DNA of 40,630 nucleotides from JAHDDW01 sp964648795 (GTDB lineage: Bacteria > Actinomycetota > Acidimicrobiia > Acidimicrobiales > SZUA-35): positions 1 to 40,630 of the forward strand of contig CAZYMB010000014.1 in assembly GCA_964648795.1 (NCBI GenBank), in the 5' to 3' direction. Shown here one piece after another: positions 8,809-17,541 of the stretch. Each line of letters starts with the position of its first letter. The first letter of the stretch is position 1. The position numbers and the translations under genes are program-made. The notes beneath the pieces are model-generated. The model ran no database searches. It was not told the DNA's origin and was given only the letters and a program-made list of their open reading frames with translations.

Positions 8809-9762
8809 TTAAAGATCAATTCCTAGGTAGGTAGATAAAGATGACTTAATTCGATCTTCGATTGGAGCCTCACCGGGAACAAACTCTTGGCCGGTTAGCT
8901 CGCTAAATATTGTCTGATATCGAGCACTTAATTGGTTCCAAACTTCATCAGGCAATTCTGGGGTGTCGCCACCCGTGTAACCTGCAGCCTTGAGTGCCAA
9001 CCTGAACGGTTCTTTGTCGAAGCCTTCTGGATGTTCTCCATCTGCCAAGCGTTCTTCGAGTGAATCGATCTTCCAGTATCGAGAAGAATCAGGTGTATGA
9101 ATTTCGTCGATCAGAACAAGATTGTTCGAATTGTCTAAACCAAACTCGTATTTAGTGTCCGCTAACAAGAAACCTTTAGCCTCAGCGACTGCATAGCCGT
9201 ATTCAAATAAAGCCATTGCGACTTTTTGAGTCTCTGCCCAAACATCGGGTTCAACGATTCCAGAATCAGAAACTTCAGCAACTGTGATAGGAGCATCATG
9301 ATCGCCATGATCAGCTTTTGTAGTTGGAGTAATCATGAACTCCGGAAGCGGCCCATGCGGTTTTAGACCGTCGGGCATCTGGTATCCGTAAAGGTCGCGC
9401 TCTCCTGCTAGGTAGCGTGGCAGCATCGAAGTACTAGTTGAACCAGTTAGTCGTGAACGAACAACGACTTCAACTTTAAGCGGATCAACTGATTGAGCGA
9501 CCGTCACGTTTGGATCAGGTATGTCAATCAGGTGATTAGCAACTATATTTTCGGTCGCTTGAAACCACCAAGCTGCCAACTGATTTAGAACTTGACCTTT
9601 ACCAGGAACGAATCCATGAATTTTATCTAAAGCGCTTAGACGGTCTGTTGCGATCATGACTCTACGACCGTCGTCTAGAACCCAGTTCTCTCTAACTTTC
9701 CCCGAATAGTGGCGGGGTAGGTTGAGTTCCAAGCTGGCGAGCGTCGGGGTTTTAGAAGCCAC
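8809..9762 (-). CDS. purC: SAICAR synthetase
   Basis: Phosphoribosylaminoimidazole-succinocarboxamide synthase joins CAIR and aspartate. Family signatures: HYSGKVRENWVLDD near the N-terminus (nucleotide loop), IATDRLSALD, VEVVVRSRLTGS, and DTKYEFGLD with LIDEIHTPDSSRYW (metal and substrate site). The open frame extends upstream to 9858, but that part runs back through an intrinsic terminator hairpin and is not family-like. GTG 9762-9760 (reading VASKTPTLASLEL, 317 residues) is therefore preferred. No good Shine-Dalgarno sits at the expected distance. A nine-codon frame (ATG 9791) ends with a TAG that shares its last base with this GTG, so coupled initiation is possible. This is the first gene of the purine operon. 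Confidence 0.93.
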   Translation of the reverse strand: MASKTPTLASLELNLPRHYSGKVRENWVLDDGRRVMIATDRLSALDKIHGFVPGKGQVLNQLAAWWFQATENIVANHLIDIPDPNVTVAQSVDPLKVEVVVRSRLTGSTSTSMLPRYLAGERDLYGYQMPDGLKPHGPLPEFMITPTTKADHGDHDAPITVAEVSDSGIVEPDVWAETQKVAMALFEYGYAVAEAKGFLLADTKYEFGLDNSNNLVLIDEIHTPDSSRYWKIDSLEERLADGEHPEGFDKEPFRLALKAAGYTGGDTPELPDEVWNQLSARYQTIFSELTGQEFVPGEAPIEDRIKSSLSTYLGIDL

Positions 9763-9793
9763 TACATAAATGGTAGCGCAAAGATCTCCATTA

Positions 9794-9838
9794 GGCTCAA
9801 AAAAAGAGCCGGCAGCCCCCAAAAGAAGCCACCGGCTC
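9794..9838 (-). terminator. Intrinsic terminator in the purC leader (attenuator-like)
   Basis: Read on the minus strand, GAGCCGG (9838-9832) pairs with CCGGCTC (9812-9806). Four further pairs including two G-U wobbles extend the stem to 11 pairs around an 11-base loop, followed by seven T (9805-9799). It lies between the divergent gene at 9949 and purC, where no minus-strand gene ends, so it is a leader terminator. A second GAGCC (9798-9794) lies directly after the T-run and could pair with the same GGCTC, which would place the U-tract in a loop and provide a mutually exclusive fold. Which signal would drive such switching cannot be seen. Confidence 0.7.
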
Positions 9839-9904
9839 GCCCAACCACGTCTCATCACGAATCAAAACCATGAAAGGGGTGAACCTTTAGACGGATCTGG
9901 GCTT

Positions 9905-9932
9905 AAATTAAAGATCGGTAGAATCTATTCAA
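9905..9932 (-). promoter_or_regulatory. Candidate promoter of the purine operon
   Basis: On the minus strand TTGAAT (9932-9927) and TAATTT (9910-9905) are separated by 16 bases, a plausible but imperfect sigma-70-type -35/-10 pair. It would start transcription near 9898 and give a leader of about 135 bases containing the terminator hairpin. A plus-strand -10-like TAGAAT (9919-9924) for the divergent gene overlaps it. Confidence 0.3.
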
Positions 9933-9948
9933 ACCTTTAGGAGCAATT

Positions 9949-10590
9949 TTGAGCGAATTTATACTTGGCGTCGACCTCGATAACGTCTGCGCTGACTACA
10001 CGGCAGGATTTCGCAAGTTTGTATCCGCAGAACTAGACATCGACCCAACTGAGCTCGGACCAATAACCTCTTGGGGTCACAAAGAATGGGGCATCGACGA
10101 CGAACAATTTAAGGAGCTACATTCCAAGGCAGTATCAAATGGTCTACACCGAGATCTACCTTTAGTAGAAGGTGCAGCTGATGCTCTATGGCGCCTATCA
10201 GATGCTGGAATTTGGATTCGTGTAATCACCCACCGCCTCTACACAAATTGGTCGCACGAAAAAGCAGTCTCCGATACCGTTGCTTGGCTAGACAAACACC
10301 GCATCCCTTACCGAGACCTATGTTTTCTTGGTGCCAAACCCCAAGTTGAAGCAGACATCTATATTGATGACGCCCCACATAACGTTGCCGGTCTTCGTGA
10401 AGCCGGCAACCTAGTTATAACTTTTGACCAGCCATATAACAGAGACCTTGAGGGCCTTCGAGCAAAAAACTGGACTGAGGCAGAAGAAATCATTTTGGCA
10501 GAGGCTGCAAAGAAACAGGGAGTGCAAGCTCAATTGCCCGGAATTGATCCAGGTGCAGACAGGTTAGACCGGAAGAAATCCTCTAGTTAG
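9949..10590 (+). CDS. 5'(3')-deoxyribonucleotidase-like HAD phosphatase
   Basis: A 213-residue HAD-superfamily protein resembling the NT5C family, which dephosphorylates (deoxy)nucleoside monophosphates. Motif I is GVDLDN with nucleophile Asp9 and acid/base Asp11. A threonine follows in VITHRL (motif II), and a Lys precedes the acidic pair in YIDDAPHN (motif IV). The start is TTG 9949, seven bases after a strong AGGAG (9938-9942); no nearer ATG fits. The C-terminal 25 residues are polar and Lys-rich. It diverges from the purine operon, so the two share a short intergenic regulatory region. A role in nucleotide pool balance would fit but is inference. Confidence 0.8.
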   Translation: MSEFILGVDLDNVCADYTAGFRKFVSAELDIDPTELGPITSWGHKEWGIDDEQFKELHSKAVSNGLHRDLPLVEGAADALWRLSDAGIWIRVITHRLYTNWSHEKAVSDTVAWLDKHRIPYRDLCFLGAKPQVEADIYIDDAPHNVAGLREAGNLVITFDQPYNRDLEGLRAKNWTEAEEIILAEAAKKQGVQAQLPGIDPGADRLDRKKSSS

Positions 10591-10611
10591 GTCTCGACCT
10601 AAGTACGCTGG

Positions 10612-10857
10612 CTAAACAAGCTCCGCAAACTGCGAAAGTTCGTCAAGGCTCTCCAAGGTTTCTATCCACCAATCAATCGCTGCGACGTTCTTGCCTGGCA
10701 CCTCGCCAAGTTTAGAATCGATACGAGCCACCAGCGCTGGATTAGCTGATGCTGCGCTTCGCAGGTCGAGCAGGCTGTCAGTTACAACTGCTTTGTCTAT
10801 CACCTGTGCTTCAGGATCTATTTGAGATTTGAATTCTGTTACCACCGAATTGAACAT
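10612..10857 (-). CDS. Small hypothetical protein (81 aa)
   Basis: An 81-residue frame begins at ATG 10857 and ends 21 bases from the convergent nucleotidase-like gene. I do not recognise the family. The sequence is acidic, without Cys or membrane segments, and looks helical, with regular Leu/Ala spacing and the segment IDWWIETLESLDELSQF near the C-terminus. No Shine-Dalgarno is visible before the ATG. It is supported by filling the gap between two genes and having protein-like composition; it could still be spurious. Confidence 0.5.
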   Translation of the reverse strand: MFNSVVTEFKSQIDPEAQVIDKAVVTDSLLDLRSAASANPALVARIDSKLGEVPGKNVAAIDWWIETLESLDELSQFAELV

Positions 10858-10990
10858 AACTACAGTGTGACAGACGATTGCGACAAGGTCCAGTAAACGG
10901 GAAACCTAGCCCAGTTGAATAGATCACTTGGACCCCTAAAACTGCAGCCAAATTGGATCGACTGGGCCAGTTGACCTAGTAGACCTACAG

Positions 10991-11341
10991 CTAGCTAAGG
11001 CAGGAATTCGTTAGGCCCGAATAGAACTCTTCGAAACCAATCAGGAATGTTGCTATATTGTCAACAGCTTCTGGGTCGCCAGAATTCTGGGCTATCTCAA
11101 GCTCGGCCGCTTGAGCGCTTTCGATCTCTAGAAGCTCATCGAAAGACTCACTGGAAATGAAACTAATCGCTTGGTCGTTTCCGCCATATTCTTCAAAAAC
11201 GCCACTTGAAACGCATTCTGCCTGCTCAGTTGTAAAACCGTCAGACAGTTCCAAGATTTCCTGCAGATCTCTCTCGTCTCCTGGACCTGCTGAACAGGCA
11301 CTTACAAAAACCAAGATTGAGCAAATAAGTAACTTCTTCAC
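10991..11341 (-). CDS. Small lipoprotein of unknown function
   Basis: A 116-residue protein with a typical lipoprotein signal: two Lys, a hydrophobic stretch, and lipobox VSAC with the lipidated Cys at residue 16. The mature part of about 100 residues is acidic and has two more Cys (in QAECVSSG and TNSCLS), which may form a disulfide. The segment DGFTTEQAECVSSGVFEEYG recalls small actinobacterial lipoproteins in general but no named family. It diverges from the debranching-enzyme gene at 11453 across about 110 bases in which I see nothing further. Confidence 0.7.
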   Translation of the reverse strand: MKKLLICSILVFVSACSAGPGDERDLQEILELSDGFTTEQAECVSSGVFEEYGGNDQAISFISSESFDELLEIESAQAAELEIAQNSGDPEAVDNIATFLIGFEEFYSGLTNSCLS

Positions 11342-11452
11342 TACCTTTTTCTATCAGCTAAAGCAGCTAAATCCGCCAACAACGAACTAACATCGTTGCG
11401 GGAATTACTGACGCCCAAATACGCAATTTCTTCCCAAGAATAGGAACCACTA

Positions 11453-13630
11453 GTGACTGAACCAACTCCATGGAACCCAAAGGGAAGCCAAGCCAGCCTG
11501 AACTCATCGGGAAGCACCCTAGTTTACGGAAGGGCCTTGTGCCTTTCGGCAGAGAATGGAGACATAAACGGAGACTACGGAGCTCAGGGTTACTTCTATC
11601 TAGATTCCCGACTGCTCTCACAATTCGAACTAGAAGTCAACGGACGTCGCGTTGAGGGATTGGGTTCGTCCAAGCAACTTAGTTTTGAAGCCTCTTTTGT
11701 TGGAAGACACATCGACAACCGCAAGAAAGCCGACCACCCACTAACAATCGTACGTAACCGTTCGGTCGGAGACATTCTTACCGAGACGATAGAGATTCGC
11801 AACTACGATACAACACCACATGGTTGCAAGATCTCACTCATGGTAGATGCCGACTTCGCTCATCTATTTGCAGTCAAAGGCGGACATGCTACCGACATTG
11901 ACGGGGCAAAAGCCTCATCTACATCTGACACGATCACTCTCGAATCGCCAGATGAACGTGACCTTGCGATCGTGATTGACGTTAGTCCTACTCCAGACCA
12001 GATTGAAGACAAACAGTTTGTTTGGACTAAGGACGTTCAGCCCGGCGAAACTCTGAGCTTTGAGATAAGTTGCAAGCCAAAGATCAGCGGAGTGGTTAAC
12101 GAGCAGAAACCAGCAGACTCCGAGGACAATCCTGTTAAGCGACACTTCGAGTGGTTTGAACAAGTCCCAAGAGTATCGAGTGACAACACACACATTTGTA
12201 ATGCAACTGCCCAGTCACTCACTGATCTTGAGTCATTGCGAATCTTCAGCCCTACTGAACCTGATGCGCCGGTAATTGCTGCGGGAGCACCATGGTTTAT
12301 GACATTGTTCGGCAGAGACTCTTTGCTGACAGCGTGGATGTCAATGATCGTTGATCCAAACCTTGCATCCGGTGTCCTTAAAACACTTGCGAAGTTCCAG
12401 GGCACAAAGGACAATCCAGACCGCGAAGAACAACCTGGGAAGATTATGCACGAAGTCCGCTTCGCTGACGCAAAAACCGCTTCGTTAGAAGAGGGTGACT
12501 TCTACTACGGCTCAGCTGATGCTACTCCCCTATTCGTTATGACTCTTGGCGAGCTTGACCGTTGGGGTGAAGCACCAGAAGTTGTCGAAGAACTAATGCC
12601 AGCTGCAGACGCTGCAATTAACTGGCTTATTAACTACGGCGACTTGGACGGTGATGGCTATATCGAATACGACCGATCTTTCGCAAACAGTTTGTTCAAC
12701 CAGGGTTGGAAGGATTCTGGAGACGGTATCAGGTTTGCCAACGGTGATATTCCAGAGACACCAATAGCTCTCTGTGAAATTCAGGCCTACGCTTTTGCCG
12801 CCTACAGAGCTCGTGCTCGTTTAGCTAAGCAACAAGGCAACGAAGATCTTTGGTATGACTTAGAGAAACGTGCCGAAACCTTAAGGGTCAACTTCAACCG
12901 AGACTTCTGGTTAGAAGACAAAGGCTACTTTGCAGTCGGGCTAGACAAGGACAAGAAACCAATCGACTCGATGACATCCAACTTGGGTCACTGTTTATGG
13001 ACTGGCATCGTTGAAATCGACAAAGCACGCAAAGTTGCCCAAAAACTTATGAGTGACGAAATGTATACGGGCTGGGGTATCCGCACAATGTCTTCTGACA
13101 CAGTCGGCTACAACCCTACGGGTTATCACACAGGATCTGTTTGGCCACACGACACCGCAATCGCTGCTGCAGGGCTGATGCGATACGGCTTTGTAGACGA
13201 ATCACTTAAAGTAATGAACTCTCTACTAGATCTAGCTGCCGAATTTGACTATCGCCTGCCTGAGCTACTGGGTGGCTTTGATAGAGAAGAATTCAGTAAC
13301 CCAATCCCATACCCAACTTCTTGTTCACCTCAGGCTTGGTCGGCAGCTTCGACACTTATGATTCTGCGTTGGATACTACGAATGGACCCTTGGTGTCCCG
13401 AAGGGCGTATCTGGCTTGACCCAGTTCTACCTGAAGGCGTAACAAGGCTTCGAGTCGAGAACATCAGGATCGCTGGACATCAAGTCACGGTACACATCCA
13501 GGACGATCAGGTAGATGTAGTCGGACTGCCAGAACACATCACTTGGAAACGTGGTTTGCGAACAATCGAACCACGCGAGAAATGGTCAATACTCAAACCA
13601 GAAGGCTACAAAGCAACCTCAAGTGCCTAG
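11453..13630 (+). CDS. Glycogen-debranching-like amylo-alpha-1,6-glucosidase family protein
   Basis: A 725-residue protein of the actinobacterial type annotated as glycogen debranching N-terminal domain protein. Residues about 15-220 form a beta-rich N-terminal domain (GDE_N_bis-like). From about 250 a six-hairpin glycosidase domain follows with APWFMTLFGRDSL, NQGWKDSGDGI, TGYHTGSVWPHD and ELLGGFDREE, which are typical catalytic-barrel segments. There is no signal peptide, so it is probably cytoplasmic and acts on glycogen-like or other alpha-glucan substrates; the exact substrate cannot be given. The start is GTG 11453 with AGGA about nine bases upstream. Its stop shares the palindrome CTAG with the stop of the convergent deaminase gene. 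Confidence 0.85.
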   Translation: MTEPTPWNPKGSQASLNSSGSTLVYGRALCLSAENGDINGDYGAQGYFYLDSRLLSQFELEVNGRRVEGLGSSKQLSFEASFVGRHIDNRKKADHPLTIVRNRSVGDILTETIEIRNYDTTPHGCKISLMVDADFAHLFAVKGGHATDIDGAKASSTSDTITLESPDERDLAIVIDVSPTPDQIEDKQFVWTKDVQPGETLSFEISCKPKISGVVNEQKPADSEDNPVKRHFEWFEQVPRVSSDNTHICNATAQSLTDLESLRIFSPTEPDAPVIAAGAPWFMTLFGRDSLLTAWMSMIVDPNLASGVLKTLAKFQGTKDNPDREEQPGKIMHEVRFADAKTASLEEGDFYYGSADATPLFVMTLGELDRWGEAPEVVEELMPAADAAINWLINYGDLDGDGYIEYDRSFANSLFNQGWKDSGDGIRFANGDIPETPIALCEIQAYAFAAYRARARLAKQQGNEDLWYDLEKRAETLRVNFNRDFWLEDKGYFAVGLDKDKKPIDSMTSNLGHCLWTGIVEIDKARKVAQKLMSDEMYTGWGIRTMSSDTVGYNPTGYHTGSVWPHDTAIAAAGLMRYGFVDESLKVMNSLLDLAAEFDYRLPELLGGFDREEFSNPIPYPTSCSPQAWSAASTLMILRWILRMDPWCPEGRIWLDPVLPEGVTRLRVENIRIAGHQVTVHIQDDQVDVVGLPEHITWKRGLRTIEPREKWSILKPEGYKATSSA

Positions 13631-14100
13631 TTTGACGTTTCTGGAAACGGGTGCATTCCGCCTGGCAATTGACTAGCAAGGTCCCAGTAGTCGTCGGCTA
13701 GTTCTGGCACCTCGGGAACGGTCGGCACTTCCCAGGGTTCTCGGTAAAACACGGCTGAGACTCCGGACGCAACGATCAGTTTTAGACAGGTCATGCAGGG
13801 TTGATAAGTGGAGTATAGGTCACAGCCATCAATCGCTATTCCTTCTCGGGCCGCTGTGACTATCGTAGATTGTTCTGCGTGGACGCAGCTACAAATATCG
13901 TGACCACGGCCATGATCGAACAGGTCGGTTGCAACACATCGCGGACAGCCACCGTCTGAACATTTATTCTTGCCAGGACGCCCGTTGAAACCTCGAACCA
14001 GAACTTCGCCATCTTTGACAATCACACTACCAACGGTCTTCTTCGCGCAGGATCCGCTAGCTGCAGCTTCGTCGACGGCATCAATTACAGCTCGGTTCAC
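13627..14100 (-). CDS. dCMP deaminase-like zinc cytidine deaminase
   Basis: A 157-residue member of the CMP/dCMP deaminase fold. The catalytic zinc site is complete: CVHAEQ gives the zinc-binding His and proton-shuttle Glu, and QPCMTC gives the two Cys ligands. An extra Cys cluster (KCSDGGCPRC) upstream resembles the second zinc site of ComEB-like dCMP deaminases, which make dUMP for thymidylate synthesis. Other deaminase specificities are possible. It starts with GTG 14100 in a GTGA overlap with the preceding transglutaminase gene and ends on a CTAG shared with the convergent gene. With the nucleotidase-like gene at 9949 this adds a second nucleotide-pool function nearby. Confidence 0.85.
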   Translation of the reverse strand: MNRAVIDAVDEAAASGSCAKKTVGSVIVKDGEVLVRGFNGRPGKNKCSDGGCPRCVATDLFDHGRGHDICSCVHAEQSTIVTAAREGIAIDGCDLYSTYQPCMTCLKLIVASGVSAVFYREPWEVPTVPEVPELADDYWDLASQLPGGMHPFPETSN

Positions 14101-17100
14101 TTGTCTCGTCTCTCAGTTCTTAAATCCAGTGTCGTCGGAAAGTCCACGCTTTCTGAACGGGCGAAAATGGCTGGACTAAGCGTGACAGGCTCTACTAGTT
14201 GGAGAACACCTGCTCTACCTTCTGCCAGAACCTTTAAAGCACTACCGGATAAATCTTCGCTCTCTGAAGCTGATTTAACACTCCCAGATTGGTGCTGTGG
14301 CATAACTAAAGACGAGTCAAACCTAGAACTACGTCTAGATTCAGCTTCAGACTCATTCTGAGGACGCTCATCAAAGTTTCTTCCACCCGGATGGATCACA
14401 TGGTAGCTTGCAGCAGCGACCACCGTGTTCGTTTCGATATCGAATAGCTCAACTGTAATTGGCGAATGAACCCCTATCGTCGGGTGCAGGGTACTCCATG
14501 GGTGCCAGGCGCGGTAGCGAACCCCAGCAACATATTCATCCTTGACCCCAGTTGAGTTCATACCTAAGCGCACACCGTTCACTAAGACGTGATACCGGGC
14601 AGAGTCTGTACCTACCAGTTTTACCTGCAACCTCTCAGTGGAAGAATCTACGTAGCGAGCCGTTTGCCCTTCGTTGGCTTCTTCACCCAGCACCGGCCAA
14701 GGCTCTAAAGCTGTAGTTAGCTGAAGCTCACATGAATCGACTTTAATAGATCCGATTCGAGGAAACTTGAAGTTGAATTGAGGTTCAAACCATGTTGGAT
14801 CTAGATCGAAACCAACCTTTGATAACTCTGTGCAAACTTCTACCAGGTCTTTGGCGAGGTAATGTGGAAGCATAAAGCGGTCGTGTAACTCTGTCCCAAA
14901 TCGTTTGAGAGGGGCCGTATAGGGTTTTATAGCAAACATAGCTACACAGGCCCGAACCAGGAGATGATTTAGCGAGGCCATCTCATGATGTGGTGGCATT
15001 TCAAAAGCACGGAGCTCAACTATACCTAGGCGGCCTGTGGCTGAATCAGGATTGAAAAGCTTGTCAATACAAATCTCAGCCCTGTGAGTATTGCCAGTAA
15101 CATCTGTCATCAAGTGACGCAATGCTCGATCTGCTAACCATGGCGGCACAACTTGCGCTTGTTCTATTTCACGAAGTGCTATCTCGAGTTCGTGGAAGCA
15201 ATCAAAACGTGCCTCATCAGCCCGTGGAGCCTGGGAAGTAGGGCCAACAAACAACCCTGAGAATGCGTACGAGAGGCTCGGGTGATTCTGCCAAAAGCGA
15301 ATGAGGCTAGCCAACAACTTGGGGTCTTTCAGGAACGCGCTATCTGCTGGAGTTTTGCCCCCGACAGTAATATGGCTTCCTCCGCCTGTGCCGATATGAC
15401 GCCCATCAGTCTGAAACTTTTCCGCCACTAGACCACATGCTTTGGCCTCGGCGTACACCACCCGGTTAATTGCATTGAGTTCAGTGAATGAGCTCGCTGG
15501 TTGAACATTTACTTCGATAACACCAGGATCTGGCGCGACTGAAAGCGACTCAATCTCAGGGTGGCGTTCAATCGGGTAACCCTCTAGGACTACTTTGACA
15601 TTGGCTGTGCGAGCTGATCGTTCAACAACAGACAGTAGGTCTAAGGAGTGTTGCGCATTCTTGAGAGGTGGCATAAACACATGAAGATTGCCATCGCGAA
15701 CCTCGACACATAGTGCTTTGCGAATAACTACCGGCTCAGCATCGATCACATTCTGAAGTTTCCGCGAGGTAAATAGCGATGGTTGCTCGGCGGATGGGTC
15801 TATCTCAGGCTCTGGAGAAAGCTTTGTTTCTGGGGCTTGCGGTAGAGCATCCAGTGGAAGTCTCATACCGGCTGGAGAGTCCCCCGGAATAAGAAAAGTC
15901 TTCCCTCTGCGGAAGGGCCACTGGCTTGTAAGCCAAGAATCAGAGTTAACTCCCCTATCAAGTGGGAGCAGGAAGCTCCTAGGTGTAGCGAGACTATCGA
16001 TACGCTCAACGAACTTTCTTCTGCTCTCTACAGTATGAACATCTTCGTCTTTTAGCTCAGCAAAATCTTGTGGGAGTTTAGATTCCTCCCAAATGCTGTA
16101 CAGCGGATCTTCATAAGCGGGCTGAATATAGTTGTGATCCAGGCCAAGTTCCTCGGCAACAGTAGCGATGAAGCGATCGGCAACTTCAGTTGTGTATGAA
16201 CAGTTGCTCTCTGGGCTAGCCAATAGAGTTTTGTCCGACCAAATTGCAACACCATCTTTGCGCCAGGAGACTCTCTTTTCCCATCTGGGTAATGGTTCAC
16301 CGGGATACCATTTTCCCTGAGAGTGAGTGACAACTGAACCCGCACCAAAGCGTTGGCCAAGCTTTTGTGCAAGCTGGCTGGCCAAGATTCGTTTCTCCTC
16401 TGAATCTGCTTGGGTGTTCCACTCTGCTGAGTCGCCAGATTCAGCGGCGACAAAAGTCGGTTCTCCTCCAGAAGTTAGTTCGATGTTATTTCTGGTCAAA
16501 GCGTTGTCTATGTTTTGGCCCAACTCTCGCATTGCCTCACGCTGACCTTCAGTAAACGGCTGATCCAGCTCTGGAACCTCGGCAACTCGGGCAACTTGTG
16601 CCTCGAAGCCAAACTCCGCTACTTCGCTGGCTGTCCCGACGATTGGAGCTGCGCTTTGGGGCTCAGGCGTGGCAGCTAATGGGATGTGCCCAACACTCGC
16701 AGCGAGTCCTGAGGTTGGGTCTAGGCCTACCCAGCCGGCTCCAGGCAAAAAGACTTCTACCCAGGCGTGCAAGTCGGCGAAATCTTCATCTACCCCATTT
16801 TTAACCTTTTGTTCTTCATCATCTGTTTTGAGTTGTATTAAATAACCGGAAACAAATCTGGATGCAAACCCAAGTTCTCGAAGTGCCTCAACCATGAACC
16901 AAGCAGAATCACGGCAAGAACCGATACCTTTTGAAAATGTCGCATCCGGCGAGTGCACACCTGGTTCTAAGCGGACTTCATACTCAACTAGTGTTGAAAC
17001 TTGATACGCAAGACCAGTTAGGTATCCGACGGTAGCCTCATCCTGGGGTTTCTGTTCTCGAACCCAAGACGTCAACTCATCGGAGAATTTGGTGACCGGA

Positions 17101-17456
17101 TCTAGATATGGCGCAAGCTCTCGAAGCTCAGTCGGTGAATACTTAAATGGCGCAGTCTCTACATGAGGTTCGAGAAAGAAATCAAATGGGTTGACCGGAG
17201 TCATTTCTGCCAACAAATCGACTTCAATCTGCAGCTCTTTGACAGATTCGGGAAAAACTATTCTCGCAATGTGATTACCGAAAGGGTCTTGCTGCCAGTT
17301 TATGAAGTGTTCCAATGGCGAGACTTTCAGCCGGTAGCTGCTGATTGGAGTTCTACCGTGAGAGGCTGGGCGAAGTCTGACTAGGTGAGGGGAAAGCTTC
17401 GCAGGCTTTTCGAAGCTGTAACTAGTCTTATGTGAAAGTGATACTTTTTGGCCCAT
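14097..17456 (-). CDS. Transglutaminase-like protein with DUF2126 C-terminal half
   Basis: A protein of 1119 residues from the chosen start. The first 90 residues are the Bact_transglu_N beta domain (KVSLSHKTSYSFEKP, then PHLVRLRPASH). A transglutaminase core follows with an intact triad: Cys181 in IGSCRDSAW, His230 in LHAWVEVF and Asp246 in GLDPTSG. The remaining two thirds match DUF2126, with LTSGGEPTFV, WYPGEPLPRW and GRHIGTGGGSHITVGG, a region that looks ATP-grasp-like. Related genes often neighbour peptide-ligase-type proteins; the substrate is unknown. The frame extends to 17504, but ATG 17456 (MGQKVSLSH) matches the family start. It overlaps the deaminase gene by GTGA, an odd partner functionally. 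Confidence 0.88.
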   Translation of the reverse strand: MGQKVSLSHKTSYSFEKPAKLSPHLVRLRPASHGRTPISSYRLKVSPLEHFINWQQDPFGNHIARIVFPESVKELQIEVDLLAEMTPVNPFDFFLEPHVETAPFKYSPTELRELAPYLDPVTKFSDELTSWVREQKPQDEATVGYLTGLAYQVSTLVEYEVRLEPGVHSPDATFSKGIGSCRDSAWFMVEALRELGFASRFVSGYLIQLKTDDEEQKVKNGVDEDFADLHAWVEVFLPGAGWVGLDPTSGLAASVGHIPLAATPEPQSAAPIVGTASEVAEFGFEAQVARVAEVPELDQPFTEGQREAMRELGQNIDNALTRNNIELTSGGEPTFVAAESGDSAEWNTQADSEEKRILASQLAQKLGQRFGAGSVVTHSQGKWYPGEPLPRWEKRVSWRKDGVAIWSDKTLLASPESNCSYTTEVADRFIATVAEELGLDHNYIQPAYEDPLYSIWEESKLPQDFAELKDEDVHTVESRRKFVERIDSLATPRSFLLPLDRGVNSDSWLTSQWPFRRGKTFLIPGDSPAGMRLPLDALPQAPETKLSPEPEIDPSAEQPSLFTSRKLQNVIDAEPVVIRKALCVEVRDGNLHVFMPPLKNAQHSLDLLSVVERSARTANVKVVLEGYPIERHPEIESLSVAPDPGVIEVNVQPASSFTELNAINRVVYAEAKACGLVAEKFQTDGRHIGTGGGSHITVGGKTPADSAFLKDPKLLASLIRFWQNHPSLSYAFSGLFVGPTSQAPRADEARFDCFHELEIALREIEQAQVVPPWLADRALRHLMTDVTGNTHRAEICIDKLFNPDSATGRLGIVELRAFEMPPHHEMASLNHLLVRACVAMFAIKPYTAPLKRFGTELHDRFMLPHYLAKDLVEVCTELSKVGFDLDPTWFEPQFNFKFPRIGSIKVDSCELQLTTALEPWPVLGEEANEGQTARYVDSSTERLQVKLVGTDSARYHVLVNGVRLGMNSTGVKDEYVAGVRYRAWHPWSTLHPTIGVHSPITVELFDIETNTVVAAASYHVIHPGGRNFDERPQNESEAESRRSSRFDSSLVMPQHQSGSVKSASESEDLSGSALKVLAEGRAGVLQLVEPVTLSPAIFARSESVDFPTTLDLRTERRDK

Positions 17457-17509
17457 GGACTGCTCAAATTGGTCAGCTTGCGCTACTTGCAAGCACCAAG
17501 ACATTAGCT

Positions 17510-17530
17510 AAAATAGCGCCCTTACGGGCG
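17510..17530 (-). terminator. Probable terminator after the glutaminase gene
   Basis: On the minus strand CGCCC and GGGCG (17530-17526 and 17521-17517) form a perfect five-pair stem closed by the GNRA-type tetraloop GTAA, followed by CTATTTT. It sits 12 bases after the glutaminase stop and separates it from the transglutaminase gene. The T-run is short and interrupted, so efficiency may be modest. Confidence 0.5.
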
Positions 17531-17541
17531 GATGGCCAAGA

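Noticed and set aside
9763..9858. Longer N-terminus for purC
   Set aside because: It would translate through the terminator hairpin and its T-run and has no family similarity.
9797..9871. 24-residue leader peptide ending at the terminator T-run
   Set aside because: Possible, but it has no good Shine-Dalgarno and no run of regulatory codons, so it is not listed as a gene and is only mentioned with the attenuator.
16052..16453. Minus-strand alternate frame of 133 codons inside the transglutaminase gene
   Set aside because: It is an out-of-frame shadow of the well-conserved DUF2126 coding sequence.
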